Translations under genes and position numbers: made by a program
Notes under the pieces: generated by a model
Told to the model about the DNA's origin: nothing
Database searches by the model: none
What the model saw: the letters and a program-made list of their open reading frames with translations, nothing else
NCBI GenBank assembly: GCA_016283155.1
Contig: JAEEMI010000019.1
Location: 1 to 64,000 of the forward strand
From: Clostridia bacterium
GTDB taxonomy: Bacteria > Bacillota > Clostridia > Christensenellales > UBA1242
Length of the DNA stretch: 64,000 bases
Direction of reading: 5' to 3'
Shown: positions 18,009-28,223 of the stretch, piece after piece
Position numbering within the stretch: the first letter of the stretch is position 1
How the letters are laid out: each line of letters begins with the position of its first letter

Positions 18009-21000
18009 ATGAAAAAATTATTGTTAATGGATTGGAATTTATTTAACGCAGATGGCACACCAAGTGCTTTTATGTGGGGGCTTTTAACCCTGGCTGCTGT
18101 AATTGTCTTTACGACGATTGGAATTTTAATTTGGCGTTTGGGACGAAGTTGGCGTAATAAGAAAAATGCCGAAATGTCAACACCTGTTTATAATAATGTT
18201 CAAGTCCAACCAACTCCTGTTACACCAGTGACGCAAGTACAGTTTGAGAAACGAGATGATAATAATCAGTTAGAGTTTTATGACCCCAATAAAGCCCGTG
18301 AAGAAGCTGCTAAGATTGAAGAACAACGTCGTTTAGAAGAAGAAAAACGTCAACAAGAAGAAGAGCGTTTGCGTGCTTTGATGTTGGAAGAAGAACAAAA
18401 ACGTCAAGAGCTAGAAGCGAAAGAACGTGAATTCGAAGAAAAACGTCAACGTGAACGTGAGGAGGCGGAACGAATTGCCGAACAAACACGTTTAAGTGCA
18501 GAAAAAGATAGTAAGCGTAATAACGATAATGATGTAAATAATTTCTTTGCTTCGCAAGAAGATGATGGTATGGCTTTTAACTTTAACCAAAAAGAAGAAA
18601 ATAGTTCCGATGATACGATTGATTTTTGGAGTCAAGCTGCTAATTCATCTAGCAATAATAAACCTGCGGAACCAATTGTTATGGCCGCATCAGCACCAGC
18701 AACTGATCCACGTTTGGAAAAAGTTTTGAACGAATTGGAAAATCAGAAACAAGCTGAACAGGAACGTTTTGCAAAATTAATGGCGGAACTTGATCAACAA
18801 AAGCAAGAAACAGCTCGTTTGCAAAGTGAACTACAGTCTAAACAAAAATCAGAAGATCTAATTTCTCAAGCTAAAAAAGAAATGGAACAAATGATTAAAG
18901 ATAGTCAAGCTCAAATTAATAACATTGAAAAACAAGAAAAAGCAGAAAACAATAAAAAAGAAGATAAGGATTTATTGCAAGAAATTAAAAGCGTTTTGGC
19001 AGCGGAACGCGAAGCTCAAGAACAACGTTTGCGTGAACAAGAAAATAGTTTGGCTGCGGTTTTAAATGCAATGGAAAATGAACGTCGTGCAAAAGAAGAA
19101 AATGCTTTAAATGCAGAACGTGAAGCTAAAAAGGAAGATGAGTTTGTAAAAATGCAAAATCAATATCAAGATGCAATTTTGCAAATGCAAGAAAAATTTC
19201 AAAAAATGTTAGATGATGCTAATGCACAAAAAATTGCGGCTGCAGCAAATGAAATGGAAGTAGAAAATGAAACACAAAGCGCACTTCAAGCGCAATTAGA
19301 ACGTGAACGTGCGGAAACTGCGACTTTGATTGATCAGATGCAACGTGAAGTTAATAAATTAAGTGCGGAACGTGAAGCAGAACGTCAAGAATATGCAGAA
19401 AAACAGAAAGCATTAAATGATACAATGGCAGAAGCGTTAGAGACACAACGTAAAGAGTTTGAACAAGCGCAACAACGTGTTACTGAAACTAATGTAGCAA
19501 ATATTGAAAAAATCTTGCAAGATGTGGAAAAACAACGTGCTCACGAACAAGAAATGTTCAATAATATTTTGAGCGAGATGGCTGCAGAACGTGAAGGAAA
19601 TAATCAAGTTAAAGCAACCTTAGAACAAATGGTACGTGATAGTGAAGCTCGTATTGAGAAATTAGAGAATCAAAATTTGCCTCGTGGTTTAGACGAAGAA
19701 ACAATGGAAGCATTGAAGGGTGTATTAGCTGCGGAACGTGAAGAACAAACTAAACGTTTGGAAGAGTATAAAAACGAAATTGCTAATTTGCGTGAAACTA
19801 TTGCAGCCGAACGAGCACAAAAGGAATCTGAAGAAAATGATGATGATAATAATGATGAAGGAAATCAAGTTACTTATGTTGCTCGTGATACTGAAACTGA
19901 TGATGAAATGAATGCACGTATTGAAGCAATGCAAAATGAAATTCAACGTTTGAATGATATGCGCGAAGCAGAACGTGAAGAATCAGAAAAGCGTCACGCT
20001 GAACTATTAGAAGCTTTGAATCGAACAATTGTTACTGGCGAAAATGCCCGCAGTAAAGCAACACAAGAAGCTGAACGTGATAGCGTTAACCGTATCTTAA
20101 ATGACATTGAACAACAAAATCGCATCGAGCAAGATCGTTTTGCTGATATTATGAATGAATTGGTAGTTAGTCGTGAAGATACTCGTAAGGCTCAAGAAGC
20201 AATGCAACAATTGATTCAAGAAAGTACTGATTTAATTAATCAATTAAACAGTAAACAAGAAATTCGTGGTGTTGACGAAGAAACTATGGCTGCTTTGAAA
20301 GAATTATTAGCTCACGAACGCGAAGTACAAGAAAAACGTTTAGCCGAACACGAAGAAAAATTAAACTTTGCTGTTTCAACAATTGAAGAACAAAAACAAA
20401 GCGTTGCTGAAGAACAAAATAAACAGGCTGAATACGAACAAATGATTGCTGAAATGCGTGAACAATACGAAAATGAATTGGCAACTTTACGTGAAACTAT
20501 TGCTAATCAAGCAGCAGTTAATGAGGCGGAAAATGATAAAGTTATTGACAAGAAAAATAATAATGGTGACGATGATGACGATGTAGGTAATGAAACAGAA
20601 ATTAATAATGACACCGTTAACGATGAAGTTTTGGCTCAATTAGCGCGTTTGCAAGAAAACATTGCCGCATTAGAAGAATCACGTAATGCAGAAAAGGCTG
20701 AGTTTGAACAACGTTATGACGAATTGAATAAGGTTTTAGGTGATTCATTAAAAGTTCAACGTCTAGAAATGGAGTTGGCTAAAGAACGTGAAATTAACGA
20801 ATTGAAGATGCAACAAGCATTACAAGCACAACGTAATGAAATTGAAGCTGAGAAAGAACAAGCGTTGGCTGAACAACGTGCGGAAATGAAATCTGACAAT
20901 AATGAATCGACTGATGCAATTATCGCAAGTTTCAAAGAGGAAATGAATCGTCAATATGAAGAATTCTTGCGTTTATTGAATGAGAAGAAAGCAGAAGCAG

Positions 21001-22394
21001 AAAATGCACAAAAAGAATATGACGAAATGTTAGAACACGCTAGTGCAGAAGATCAAGCCGTTTTGAAAGGACAACAATATGACGTACAAGAAATGATGGA
21101 ACAATTACGCGCAGAACGCAAGGCGGCTCGTGAAGAAGCTCAAGCATTACGTGAAGAATTGGAAGCACAACGCATTGAAACTGAAGCCAAGTTAATGAAA
21201 CAATTATCTGAGGTTAAAGAAGGTTTAGTTTCAGAATTATCAAGTGAATTAGAAATTAAAGAAAAATTCAATGCAATGGAACGTGAAGTTGAAGCGCAAA
21301 ATCAAGAAAAATTACAACAGAATGAAGCTGAAGAAGCCCGAATCAAACAAGAATACGAAGAATTTAAACAGCGAATTGCGGATGAAGTTGTTGCTTTGGA
21401 AGAAAAGAATGCTGCTTTACAAGCTGAATTAGAAAAAGCTCGTGCAGAAAAAAACAGCGATGATGAAGCAAAACAAGCTGAATATGAAGAAAATGAAAAA
21501 CGTTTACGTGAAAAATATATGCAATTACGTAACGAATTGATGAAAGAGGCCGAACAAGTTAACAAACAATCCGAAGAAATTGCTGCGGAAAAACAATCAA
21601 TTGAAGATAAGAAAAAGGATTTGGAAGAAGAAAAAGCTCGTTTGCAAAATGAAGTTGCGATGTTGAAACAACAAGTTTTGGAAATCAAAACTCAAGATAA
21701 CAATCAAGGTGGTACAATTACTGAAGAACAACTGGCTGAAGTTCGTGCATCTTTGGAAGCAGAATATCAACAACGCGAGAAAGAAATGTTGAATAAATTA
21801 GAGGAAGAGAAACAAGCATTAGTAGCACGGGAATCACAATTGAAATTGAAGGAAGAAACTATTGCTCAAGAAGAAGAGCGTATTCGTGAACAAAGTAAAG
21901 CTGTTACGACAATGATTACTAACCGCGAATATACCAAAGAAGAACGTGAACGTTTAGTATTGGATTATAGCATGAAATTACAGGATTTAGAGGAACGTTT
22001 GCGCCAAAACGAAAAAGCATTGCGTGAGAACAACCGCGAATTTATTCCATTGCGTCGTATTAAAAATACATTAGACCGTGATTTACGTTTATTACGTAAG
22101 CGTGAAGCGATTGTTGCTAAACAAGAAGTTTTGGTCTATGGCGTTAATAATATTTCAACAGTTGAACCAGAACGTATTAAAAAATTAGAGCAAGATATTA
22201 AACAATTGACTGGTTTGCAACAAAGTGTGGCTAACTGCGAAACAATCTTGAATAAAAACAAGGATCGTTATCCGACTTTGGAAAATCTTGATCGAGTATT
22301 GCGTGCTCAAAATGAACAAATTCGTCGTGATTTGGAAGAAGTTAAATCTGCAATGGCAATGTTCGGTGAAGATGCTACAGGTGCAGTACAATAA
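18009..22394 (+). CDS. Giant membrane-anchored coiled-coil protein (about 1461 aa)
   Basis: ATG 18009 after AGGGGAAAA; one N-terminal TM (FMWGLLTLAAVIVFTTIGILIW), then >1300 aa of E/K/R/Q-rich heptad-like sequence with recognisable long repeats. Confidence 0.88.
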   Translation: MKKLLLMDWNLFNADGTPSAFMWGLLTLAAVIVFTTIGILIWRLGRSWRNKKNAEMSTPVYNNVQVQPTPVTPVTQVQFEKRDDNNQLEFYDPNKAREEAAKIEEQRRLEEEKRQQEEERLRALMLEEEQKRQELEAKEREFEEKRQREREEAERIAEQTRLSAEKDSKRNNDNDVNNFFASQEDDGMAFNFNQKEENSSDDTIDFWSQAANSSSNNKPAEPIVMAASAPATDPRLEKVLNELENQKQAEQERFAKLMAELDQQKQETARLQSELQSKQKSEDLISQAKKEMEQMIKDSQAQINNIEKQEKAENNKKEDKDLLQEIKSVLAAEREAQEQRLREQENSLAAVLNAMENERRAKEENALNAEREAKKEDEFVKMQNQYQDAILQMQEKFQKMLDDANAQKIAAAANEMEVENETQSALQAQLERERAETATLIDQMQREVNKLSAEREAERQEYAEKQKALNDTMAEALETQRKEFEQAQQRVTETNVANIEKILQDVEKQRAHEQEMFNNILSEMAAEREGNNQVKATLEQMVRDSEARIEKLENQNLPRGLDEETMEALKGVLAAEREEQTKRLEEYKNEIANLRETIAAERAQKESEENDDDNNDEGNQVTYVARDTETDDEMNARIEAMQNEIQRLNDMREAEREESEKRHAELLEALNRTIVTGENARSKATQEAERDSVNRILNDIEQQNRIEQDRFADIMNELVVSREDTRKAQEAMQQLIQESTDLINQLNSKQEIRGVDEETMAALKELLAHEREVQEKRLAEHEEKLNFAVSTIEEQKQSVAEEQNKQAEYEQMIAEMREQYENELATLRETIANQAAVNEAENDKVIDKKNNNGDDDDDVGNETEINNDTVNDEVLAQLARLQENIAALEESRNAEKAEFEQRYDELNKVLGDSLKVQRLEMELAKEREINELKMQQALQAQRNEIEAEKEQALAEQRAEMKSDNNESTDAIIASFKEEMNRQYEEFLRLLNEKKAEAENAQKEYDEMLEHASAEDQAVLKGQQYDVQEMMEQLRAERKAAREEAQALREELEAQRIETEAKLMKQLSEVKEGLVSELSSELEIKEKFNAMEREVEAQNQEKLQQNEAEEARIKQEYEEFKQRIADEVVALEEKNAALQAELEKARAEKNSDDEAKQAEYEENEKRLREKYMQLRNELMKEAEQVNKQSEEIAAEKQSIEDKKKDLEEEKARLQNEVAMLKQQVLEIKTQDNNQGGTITEEQLAEVRASLEAEYQQREKEMLNKLEEEKQALVARESQLKLKEETIAQEEERIREQSKAVTTMITNREYTKEERERLVLDYSMKLQDLEERLRQNEKALRENNREFIPLRRIKNTLDRDLRLLRKREAIVAKQEVLVYGVNNISTVEPERIKKLEQDIKQLTGLQQSVANCETILNKNKDRYPTLENLDRVLRAQNEQIRRDLEEVKSAMAMFGEDATGAVQ

Positions 22395-22397
22395 TTT

Positions 22398-22820
22398 ATG
22401 CGTTGTTTAGGAATTGATTATGGTCGCCGAAGAATTGGGTTAGCATTGTCTGACCCAACTTTGTTAATAGCATCACCGCTAATTATTATTGAAAATCGTG
22501 GCATTAAAAAAACTGTGTTGCAAATTTTAGATATTATAAAAAAAAATGATGTGAAACAAATTGTTGTTGGTTTACCATTACACGCTAATGGCGATGAAAG
22601 TGAAATGTCACGTGAAGCGCGACAATTTGGGGAAGTATTTGTTGCTTTAGGGTATCCTGTTGAATATGTTGATGAAAGATATACGTCTTTTGAAGCAGAA
22701 TCTTTGATTGGAAATAACCGTCAAAGTAAAAATTTAATTGACAAAGTGGCGGCTTCAATTATACTTCAAATATATCTTGACGAAAGGAGAAAGTCGTTAA
22801 ATGAAAGCAAAAATCACTAA
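22398..22820 (+). CDS. ruvX: Putative pre-16S rRNA nuclease / Holliday junction resolvase YqgF (RuvX)
   Basis: MRCLGIDYGRRRIGLALSDP...VVGLPLHANGDES...VEYVDERYTSFEAE. Confidence 0.92.
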   Translation: MRCLGIDYGRRRIGLALSDPTLLIASPLIIIENRGIKKTVLQILDIIKKNDVKQIVVGLPLHANGDESEMSREARQFGEVFVALGYPVEYVDERYTSFEAESLIGNNRQSKNLIDKVAASIILQIYLDERRKSLNESKNH

Positions 22821-23001
22821 TACTTGTATTTGTTGTGGTACTTGTGCGGGGATTTGTCCAATGGGTGCTGTGTCAATGGCAACCAGTGGTGACCATTATG
22901 AGGTTGACCCTAATAAATGTATTGCTTGCGGATCGTGTATTAATGCTTGTCCAGTTGAAGCAATAGTCGAAGATCATTCTGATGAAAAGGAAAGCAAGTA
23001 A
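22801..23001 (+). CDS. 2x[4Fe-4S] ferredoxin
   Basis: CICCGTCAGICPMGA and CIACGSCINACPVEA motifs. Confidence 0.92.
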   Translation: MKAKITNTCICCGTCAGICPMGAVSMATSGDHYEVDPNKCIACGSCINACPVEAIVEDHSDEKESK

Positions 23002-23002
23002 A

Positions 23003-23287
23003 ATGGTTTACGAGAGTATTGTTGAAAAATTATTTGATGAAAACAACGATGACATTATTGAACTAGAACAAAATGATGGTGTAGTTGTTAAATTCGAACA
23101 AGTTGCGGTTGTTGCTTATAATTCTCAATATTATGCGATTTTGCATCCAATCGATTTAAAAGATGATGAAGTGGTGGTTTTCCATTTAATCGAAGAAGAT
23201 GAGGATAGCTTAGAATTCGTTACTGATGAAAAACTATCAAAAAAAATTTTGGAGGTATATAAAGAAGATGTCAGCGAAGACGATTAA
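23003..23287 (+). CDS. DUF1292 family protein
   Basis: Acidic protein IIELEQNDGVVVKFEQVAVVAYNSQYYAILHPIDLKDDEVVVFHLIEEDE...; located after ruvX as often seen in Firmicutes. Confidence 0.75.
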   Translation: MVYESIVEKLFDENNDDIIELEQNDGVVVKFEQVAVVAYNSQYYAILHPIDLKDDEVVVFHLIEEDEDSLEFVTDEKLSKKILEVYKEDVSEDD

Positions 23288-23816
23288 CAAAAATGTGATT
23301 TGGCATTCAATGAATCCAAATCGAGTTACACCAGATGAATTTGTGGCTGTAATTGAAATTCCAAAGGGATGCAAGAAAAAATATGAATTGGATAAAGAAA
23401 CTGGTCTAATTATTTTAGACCGTGTATTGCGTACTGCAACACATTATCCTTGTTCCTATGGTTTAATCCCTTTAACTTTGTCGGAAGATCATGATCCATT
23501 GGACGTTATGGTAATCTGTTCAGAAACATTGGATCCAAATACTTTGGTAAAATGCCGTCCTGTCGGTTTAATTGAAATGATTGATAAAGGGGAAAGGGAT
23601 GAAAAAATCATTGCTGTAGCAGCCGATGACCCTTATGTAAACCAATATCAAGATATTAACGATGTACCGAAAATTTTGGTTGATGAAATTGAACATTTCT
23701 TAAAAGTATATAAAAATACAACTGATAAGGTTGAAGTTTTTGCACCAAAGAATAAAGCAGCCGCTAAAAAAGTAATTCAAGAGGCAATTGACACATATCG
23801 TCGTAACGTGTTATAA
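23268..23816 (+). CDS. ppa: Inorganic pyrophosphatase
   Basis: VIEIPKGCKKKYELDKETGLIILDRVLRTATHYPCSYGLIPLTLSEDHDPLDVMVI; ATG 23268 after GGAGG. Confidence 0.92.
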   Translation: MSAKTINKNVIWHSMNPNRVTPDEFVAVIEIPKGCKKKYELDKETGLIILDRVLRTATHYPCSYGLIPLTLSEDHDPLDVMVICSETLDPNTLVKCRPVGLIEMIDKGERDEKIIAVAADDPYVNQYQDINDVPKILVDEIEHFLKVYKNTTDKVEVFAPKNKAAAKKVIQEAIDTYRRNVL

Positions 23817-23924
23817 TCAAAAATCATTAAAATTTCACTTTGATTGTGAGTATTTACTTGTTGCGGAAAATCCGTTTAGCGAATATGATGACCAATCGAA
23901 GGCAGACAAACAAGGAGGTAAAAA

Positions 23925-24761
23925 ATGTCAGTAATTTCAATGAAACAACTTTTAGAATCGGGAACTCACTTCGGCCATCAAGTTAGTAAGTGGAACCCGA
24001 AAATGAAGAAATATATCTTCACCGCACGTAACAACGTGCACATCTTGGACTTGGAACAAACCACGGTCTTAATTGATCGTGCGTATGAATTCTTACGTGA
24101 CCAAGTCGCTGCAGGTAAAAACGTACTTTTTGTTGGTACGAAAAAACAAGCAGAAGAAGCAATTAAAACCGAAGCGGAACGTTGTGGAGCATATTATGTT
24201 AACAGTCGTTTCTTGGGCGGCACGTTGACTAATTTTGCGACAATTCGTAGCCGTGTTGAACGTATGAATAAATTGCACAATATGGAAAAAATGGGTGAAT
24301 TCGCTTATTTGCCAAAAAAAGAAGTTGCTAAATTGATGGATGAACGCGATAAACTGGAAAAGAATTTACGTGGTATCGCTGAAATGACTTCGTTGCCAGG
24401 TGTTTTAGTAGTCGTTGATTCGAAGAAAGAACACATTGCTGTTGGTGAAGCACGTAAATTAGGTATTCCAGTAATCGGTATTATTGATACCAACTGTGAT
24501 CCTGATGATGTTGATGTTATTATTCCAGCAAATGATGATGCAACCCGTAGTGTTAGTTTAATTTTGGCTGCATTAGCTGATGCTGTGATTGAAGCTAAAG
24601 AAGGTGTTGAATTACGTTCAACAGTTGGTGAGAAAGAAACTGTTTCAATGGCTGCAGCAATTAAAACTAAGGCTGTTTTAGAGCAAGTTGAACAAAAAGA
24701 AGATGATGGTGTTACCATTGAAAAAACGAAAACAACAAAAAATTCAAATGGAGATAAATAA
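23925..24761 (+). CDS. rpsB: 30S ribosomal protein S2
   Basis: MKQLLESGTHFGHQVSKWNPKMKKYIFTARNNVHILDL. Confidence 0.95.
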   Translation: MSVISMKQLLESGTHFGHQVSKWNPKMKKYIFTARNNVHILDLEQTTVLIDRAYEFLRDQVAAGKNVLFVGTKKQAEEAIKTEAERCGAYYVNSRFLGGTLTNFATIRSRVERMNKLHNMEKMGEFAYLPKKEVAKLMDERDKLEKNLRGIAEMTSLPGVLVVVDSKKEHIAVGEARKLGIPVIGIIDTNCDPDDVDVIIPANDDATRSVSLILAALADAVIEAKEGVELRSTVGEKETVSMAAAIKTKAVLEQVEQKEDDGVTIEKTKTTKNSNGDK

Positions 24762-24763
24762 TT

Positions 24764-25411
24764 ATGAGCGATATTATGAAGTTAAAAGAAGCAACCGGGG
24801 CTGGTGTTCTAGATTGTAAGAAAGCATTAGATGAAGTAAAAGGTGATTATGAAAAGGCAGTTGCTTTATTGCGTGAAAAAGGTAAAGCAAAAGCTCTGAA
24901 AAAAGGTAATAGTGATCGTATTGCCGCTGAAGGTGTAGTTGGCTCATATATTCATATGGGTGGTAAAATTGGTGTTTTGGTTGAAATTAACTGTGAAACT
25001 GATTTTGCACAAAAAAGCGATCAATTTAATCAATTAGTAAAAGATGTTGCAATGCATATTGCTGCTGCAAATCCTAAATATGTTAATTCAAGTGAAGTTC
25101 CTGAAGCTGTTTTAACTCAAGAAAAAGAAATCTTGAAAAAACAAGCAATGGAAGAAGGTAAACCGGCTGCGATTGCTGAAAAAATGATGGAAGGCCGCAT
25201 TAAAAAATATTATCAAGATTACTGTTTGATGGACCAACCTTTTGTCAAAGATGGTTCCAAAACTATTGCTGATGTTGTTAATGAAACCATTGCGTTTGTT
25301 GGTGAAAAAATTACGATTCGTCGTTTTGTTCGTTATGAAATGGGCGAGGGTATTGAAAAACCAAAAGAAGATTTTGCTGCTGAAGTTTCAAAAACTATGG
25401 AATCCAAATAA
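24764..25411 (+). CDS. tsf: Elongation factor Ts
   Basis: MKLKEATGAGVLDCKKALDEVKGDYEKAVALLREKG. Confidence 0.95.
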   Translation: MSDIMKLKEATGAGVLDCKKALDEVKGDYEKAVALLREKGKAKALKKGNSDRIAAEGVVGSYIHMGGKIGVLVEINCETDFAQKSDQFNQLVKDVAMHIAAANPKYVNSSEVPEAVLTQEKEILKKQAMEEGKPAAIAEKMMEGRIKKYYQDYCLMDQPFVKDGSKTIADVVNETIAFVGEKITIRRFVRYEMGEGIEKPKEDFAAEVSKTMESK

Positions 25412-25423
25412 GGGGGATGTTTT

Positions 25424-25999
25424 ATGGATTATCTTAACGAAAAACTTAATGAATTGTTGTTTAATTACGAAGAAAAATTAAGTAAACGCTTTGATTATCT
25501 GAAAAATGAATTTATTACTATACGTGCAGGTCGTGTTGATACGCGAATTGTTGAACGTGTTACAGTAGATTATTTTGGTACAATGACTCCAATTAAAAAT
25601 TTGGCGAATATTTCTTGTGCCGATGCACGAACTATCGTTGTTAATCCTTGGGATGGTTCAATATTAGCGTCAATGGTTAAAGCATTGAGTGCGGCTAATT
25701 TAGGTACAACCCCGGTCGATGATGGACGATTAATCCGTTTGGTGTTCCCTCAATTAACCGCAGAGAGTCGTAAAGAATTGGTTAAGAAAGTTCATAAGAT
25801 AGCGGAAGATACACGTGTTGGAATGCGTAATGAACGTCGTGACGCTTTGGATCAACTAAAGAAAATTAATCTTGCAGATAAATTAAGTGAAGATGATGTT
25901 AAAAATGTTGAACACGATGTTCAGAAAATGTTAGACGATTATATTAGTAATGTCGATTCAGCACTTAATCAAAAAGAAAAAGACATTATGACAATATAA
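25424..25999 (+). CDS. frr: Ribosome recycling factor
   Basis: FITIRAGRVDTRIVERVTVDYFGTMTPIKNLANIS...; RRF pattern. Confidence 0.95.
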   Translation: MDYLNEKLNELLFNYEEKLSKRFDYLKNEFITIRAGRVDTRIVERVTVDYFGTMTPIKNLANISCADARTIVVNPWDGSILASMVKALSAANLGTTPVDDGRLIRLVFPQLTAESRKELVKKVHKIAEDTRVGMRNERRDALDQLKKINLADKLSEDDVKNVEHDVQKMLDDYISNVDSALNQKEKDIMTI

Positions 26000-26004
26000 T
26001 TTTA

Positions 26005-26033
26005 TAGACGTTGTTTTGATACTGTGTTATAAT
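26005..26033 (+). promoter_or_regulatory. Putative leaderless promoter of cdsA
   Basis: TAGACG - 17 bp - TATAAT (26028-26033) - 8 nt - ATG 26042. Confidence 0.5.
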
Positions 26034-26041
26034 TTTATATT

Positions 26042-26995
26042 ATGGTTATGACTGAATTTAGTAAAAGAGTTTTGACTGCAACAGCATTAATTGCAGGTTT
26101 TACAATTTTTATTGTGTTGCGTGCTTTTGTTGGTGCATTTGGACTTTATATGTTTGATTTGTTGATTTTAGCGACAACTGGGCTTGGTACTTGGGAAATT
26201 TGTAATGCATGCAAATTAAACCGTCGTGGTGCTAATGTAGTTGTCGCTTTAATTGTTGATGTTTTAATTTATATGTTTTATATTATTGGTAGCCAAATCT
26301 TAAAGGAGCCATTGGTTTGGTGGTTACAACTATTTGTTTCTTTGTTAATTATTGCAATTTTTGTTTTATTCATCGGGCTCTCTAATATGATTGATAAAAA
26401 ATTTGCTAAAGAATGTGAATTACAAAAGAAGAACTTGAACAAAGAATCTTGGCTGGGGGCGGTCGATTTAATCTATATGTTAGTTTATCCTGGTTTTTTC
26501 TTTGCTTGTGCCATTCTTTTAAATCATATGACAATTGATAGTATCGGATTGTTTGGTTTATTATTAGTTATCTTTATCTCGTGTTTCACCGATATTTTTG
26601 CTTATTTGACGGGAAAGTTGTTGGGTAAAGGTTCAGCGAAAATGGCGCCCAAAATTAGTCCTAAAAAAACCTGGGTTGGTTTCTTTGGTGGCTTATTTGG
26701 TGGAATTTTTGGAGCATTAATTGTTGTCTGGATTATTAGTTGTAATAAGGCTGTTAGTGATCGTTTGGTTGAATTAACCGATGATGCTTTCTTAGCTCAA
26801 ATGTTGTTTTTAGTCGTTGGTTTAGCCGGCGCAGTAATTACAACTTTAGGTGATTTATTAGCAAGTTTCATCAAACGCAAAGTTGGAATTAAGGATTTCG
26901 GTAATTTATTACCAGGACACGGTGGGGTTATGGATCGTGTCGATGGTATTATCTTAAATGTGCCATTCATATTGTTAATAATGGGGATAATATAA
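26042..26995 (+). CDS. cdsA: Phosphatidate cytidylyltransferase
   Basis: C-terminal signature APKISPKKTWVGFFGGLFGGIF...LGDLLASFIKRKVGIKDFGNLLPGHGGVMDRVDG. Confidence 0.92.
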   Translation: MVMTEFSKRVLTATALIAGFTIFIVLRAFVGAFGLYMFDLLILATTGLGTWEICNACKLNRRGANVVVALIVDVLIYMFYIIGSQILKEPLVWWLQLFVSLLIIAIFVLFIGLSNMIDKKFAKECELQKKNLNKESWLGAVDLIYMLVYPGFFFACAILLNHMTIDSIGLFGLLLVIFISCFTDIFAYLTGKLLGKGSAKMAPKISPKKTWVGFFGGLFGGIFGALIVVWIISCNKAVSDRLVELTDDAFLAQMLFLVVGLAGAVITTLGDLLASFIKRKVGIKDFGNLLPGHGGVMDRVDGIILNVPFILLIMGII

Positions 26996-26998
26996 TTG

Positions 26999-28213
26999 AT
27001 GTCGCAAATTTTAAGTGTTTTACAAACTGTCGGTTATTTAGCATTAGCGATTTTTTTGTTAATGTTAATGATTACAATCCACGAATTTGGACATTATATT
27101 ACTGCGAAAATTTTAAAGTTTAAAGTTTATGAATTTTCGATTGGAATGGGAAAACCAATTTATAAGAAAACCAAAAAAAATGGTGAAATTTTTGCTATCA
27201 GAATGATTCCGGTTGGTGGATATTGTTCTTTTGGTGAAGATAATACTGAAATTCCAGATACGGATCCAAATTCATTTAATAACAAAGAACCGTGGAAGCG
27301 TTTGATTGTAATGTTTTCAGGGGCTTTCTTTAACTTTATTTCAGCGATTTTCTTTGCAGTGATTTTATTGTCACTGATGGGGTATGGACGTGTAACTAAC
27401 ATTGGTACGACTTTTTTAAATAAAGACCACGAAACGGACCCAACTCAACCAGAGAATATTACGTTGGCTGAAATTTTAAACCTTGATAATAAAGTTGTTG
27501 ATTTGGCGGGTGATCAATTTACTTTTGTTTATGATGATAATACTAAAATGTTAATTGAGTCCGTTAATGGTAAAAGTATGAATATCTTTAATGGAACATC
27601 AAAGATATTAGAACAAACTCACATTGGTGATAATGTACAATTCTCAGTGACCTGGAAAAATTCTGATGGAGCGATAGAACAAAAGGAAGTTATATTGAAA
27701 AATATTTCAGAGCGTCAATGGTCGGCTTTATCAAATGCAGGCTATTCTTTGCCATTAAATGATAAAATTTATCACAATGTTGGTGGAGCAATTTTGAAAT
27801 CAGTACCATTTTCGTTTGAGATTGCTGGTATGATTTTTAAAATCTTAGGAGAATTAGTTACTGGACAATTGGGAATGAACGCTATTGGTGGTACAGTAGC
27901 AACTGTATCAGTAATGGGCAATTCAATCGGTACAGCAATTTCTTCTTATGCTGCTGATATGGTTTTTGCACAAATATTTTATCTTTTAACTTTGATTAGC
28001 ATTAATTTAGCGGTATTTAACTGGTTACCAATTCCATCGTTGGATGGAGCACGAATGGTTTTCGTAATTATTGAATGGATTCGTGGTAAGCCAATAAATC
28101 GTGAATTAGAAGCTAAAATTCATACCATTGGTATTATTTGTTTGCTAGGTTTTGTGGTCTTTGCAGATATTTTTTGGGTTGTCAATAATTTATCGTTACA
28201 TTTCTTGTTGTAG
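26999..28213 (+). CDS. rseP: RseP/RasP site-2 metalloprotease
   Basis: MITIHEFGHYITAKILKFKVYEFSIGMGKPI HExxH; C-terminal NWLPIPSLDGARM. Confidence 0.92.
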   Translation: MSQILSVLQTVGYLALAIFLLMLMITIHEFGHYITAKILKFKVYEFSIGMGKPIYKKTKKNGEIFAIRMIPVGGYCSFGEDNTEIPDTDPNSFNNKEPWKRLIVMFSGAFFNFISAIFFAVILLSLMGYGRVTNIGTTFLNKDHETDPTQPENITLAEILNLDNKVVDLAGDQFTFVYDDNTKMLIESVNGKSMNIFNGTSKILEQTHIGDNVQFSVTWKNSDGAIEQKEVILKNISERQWSALSNAGYSLPLNDKIYHNVGGAILKSVPFSFEIAGMIFKILGELVTGQLGMNAIGGTVATVSVMGNSIGTAISSYAADMVFAQIFYLLTLISINLAVFNWLPIPSLDGARMVFVIIEWIRGKPINRELEAKIHTIGIICLLGFVVFADIFWVVNNLSLHFLL

Positions 28214-28223
28214 GTGAACGTTA

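Noticed and set aside
21302-21688. 128-aa antisense ORF in the coiled-coil gene
   Set aside because: Ser/Phe/Cys-rich translation is what antisense of GAA/AAA-rich coiled-coil DNA gives.
18300-22300. Repetitive GAACGTGAA-like DNA suggesting a tandem repeat or CRISPR
   Set aside because: Repetition follows codon usage of E/R/Q-rich coiled coil; no conserved repeat-spacer structure at DNA level.
24305-24718. 137-aa antisense ORF within rpsB
   Set aside because: Lies opposite a confidently identified ribosomal protein gene; Ser/Thr-rich composition typical of antisense translation.
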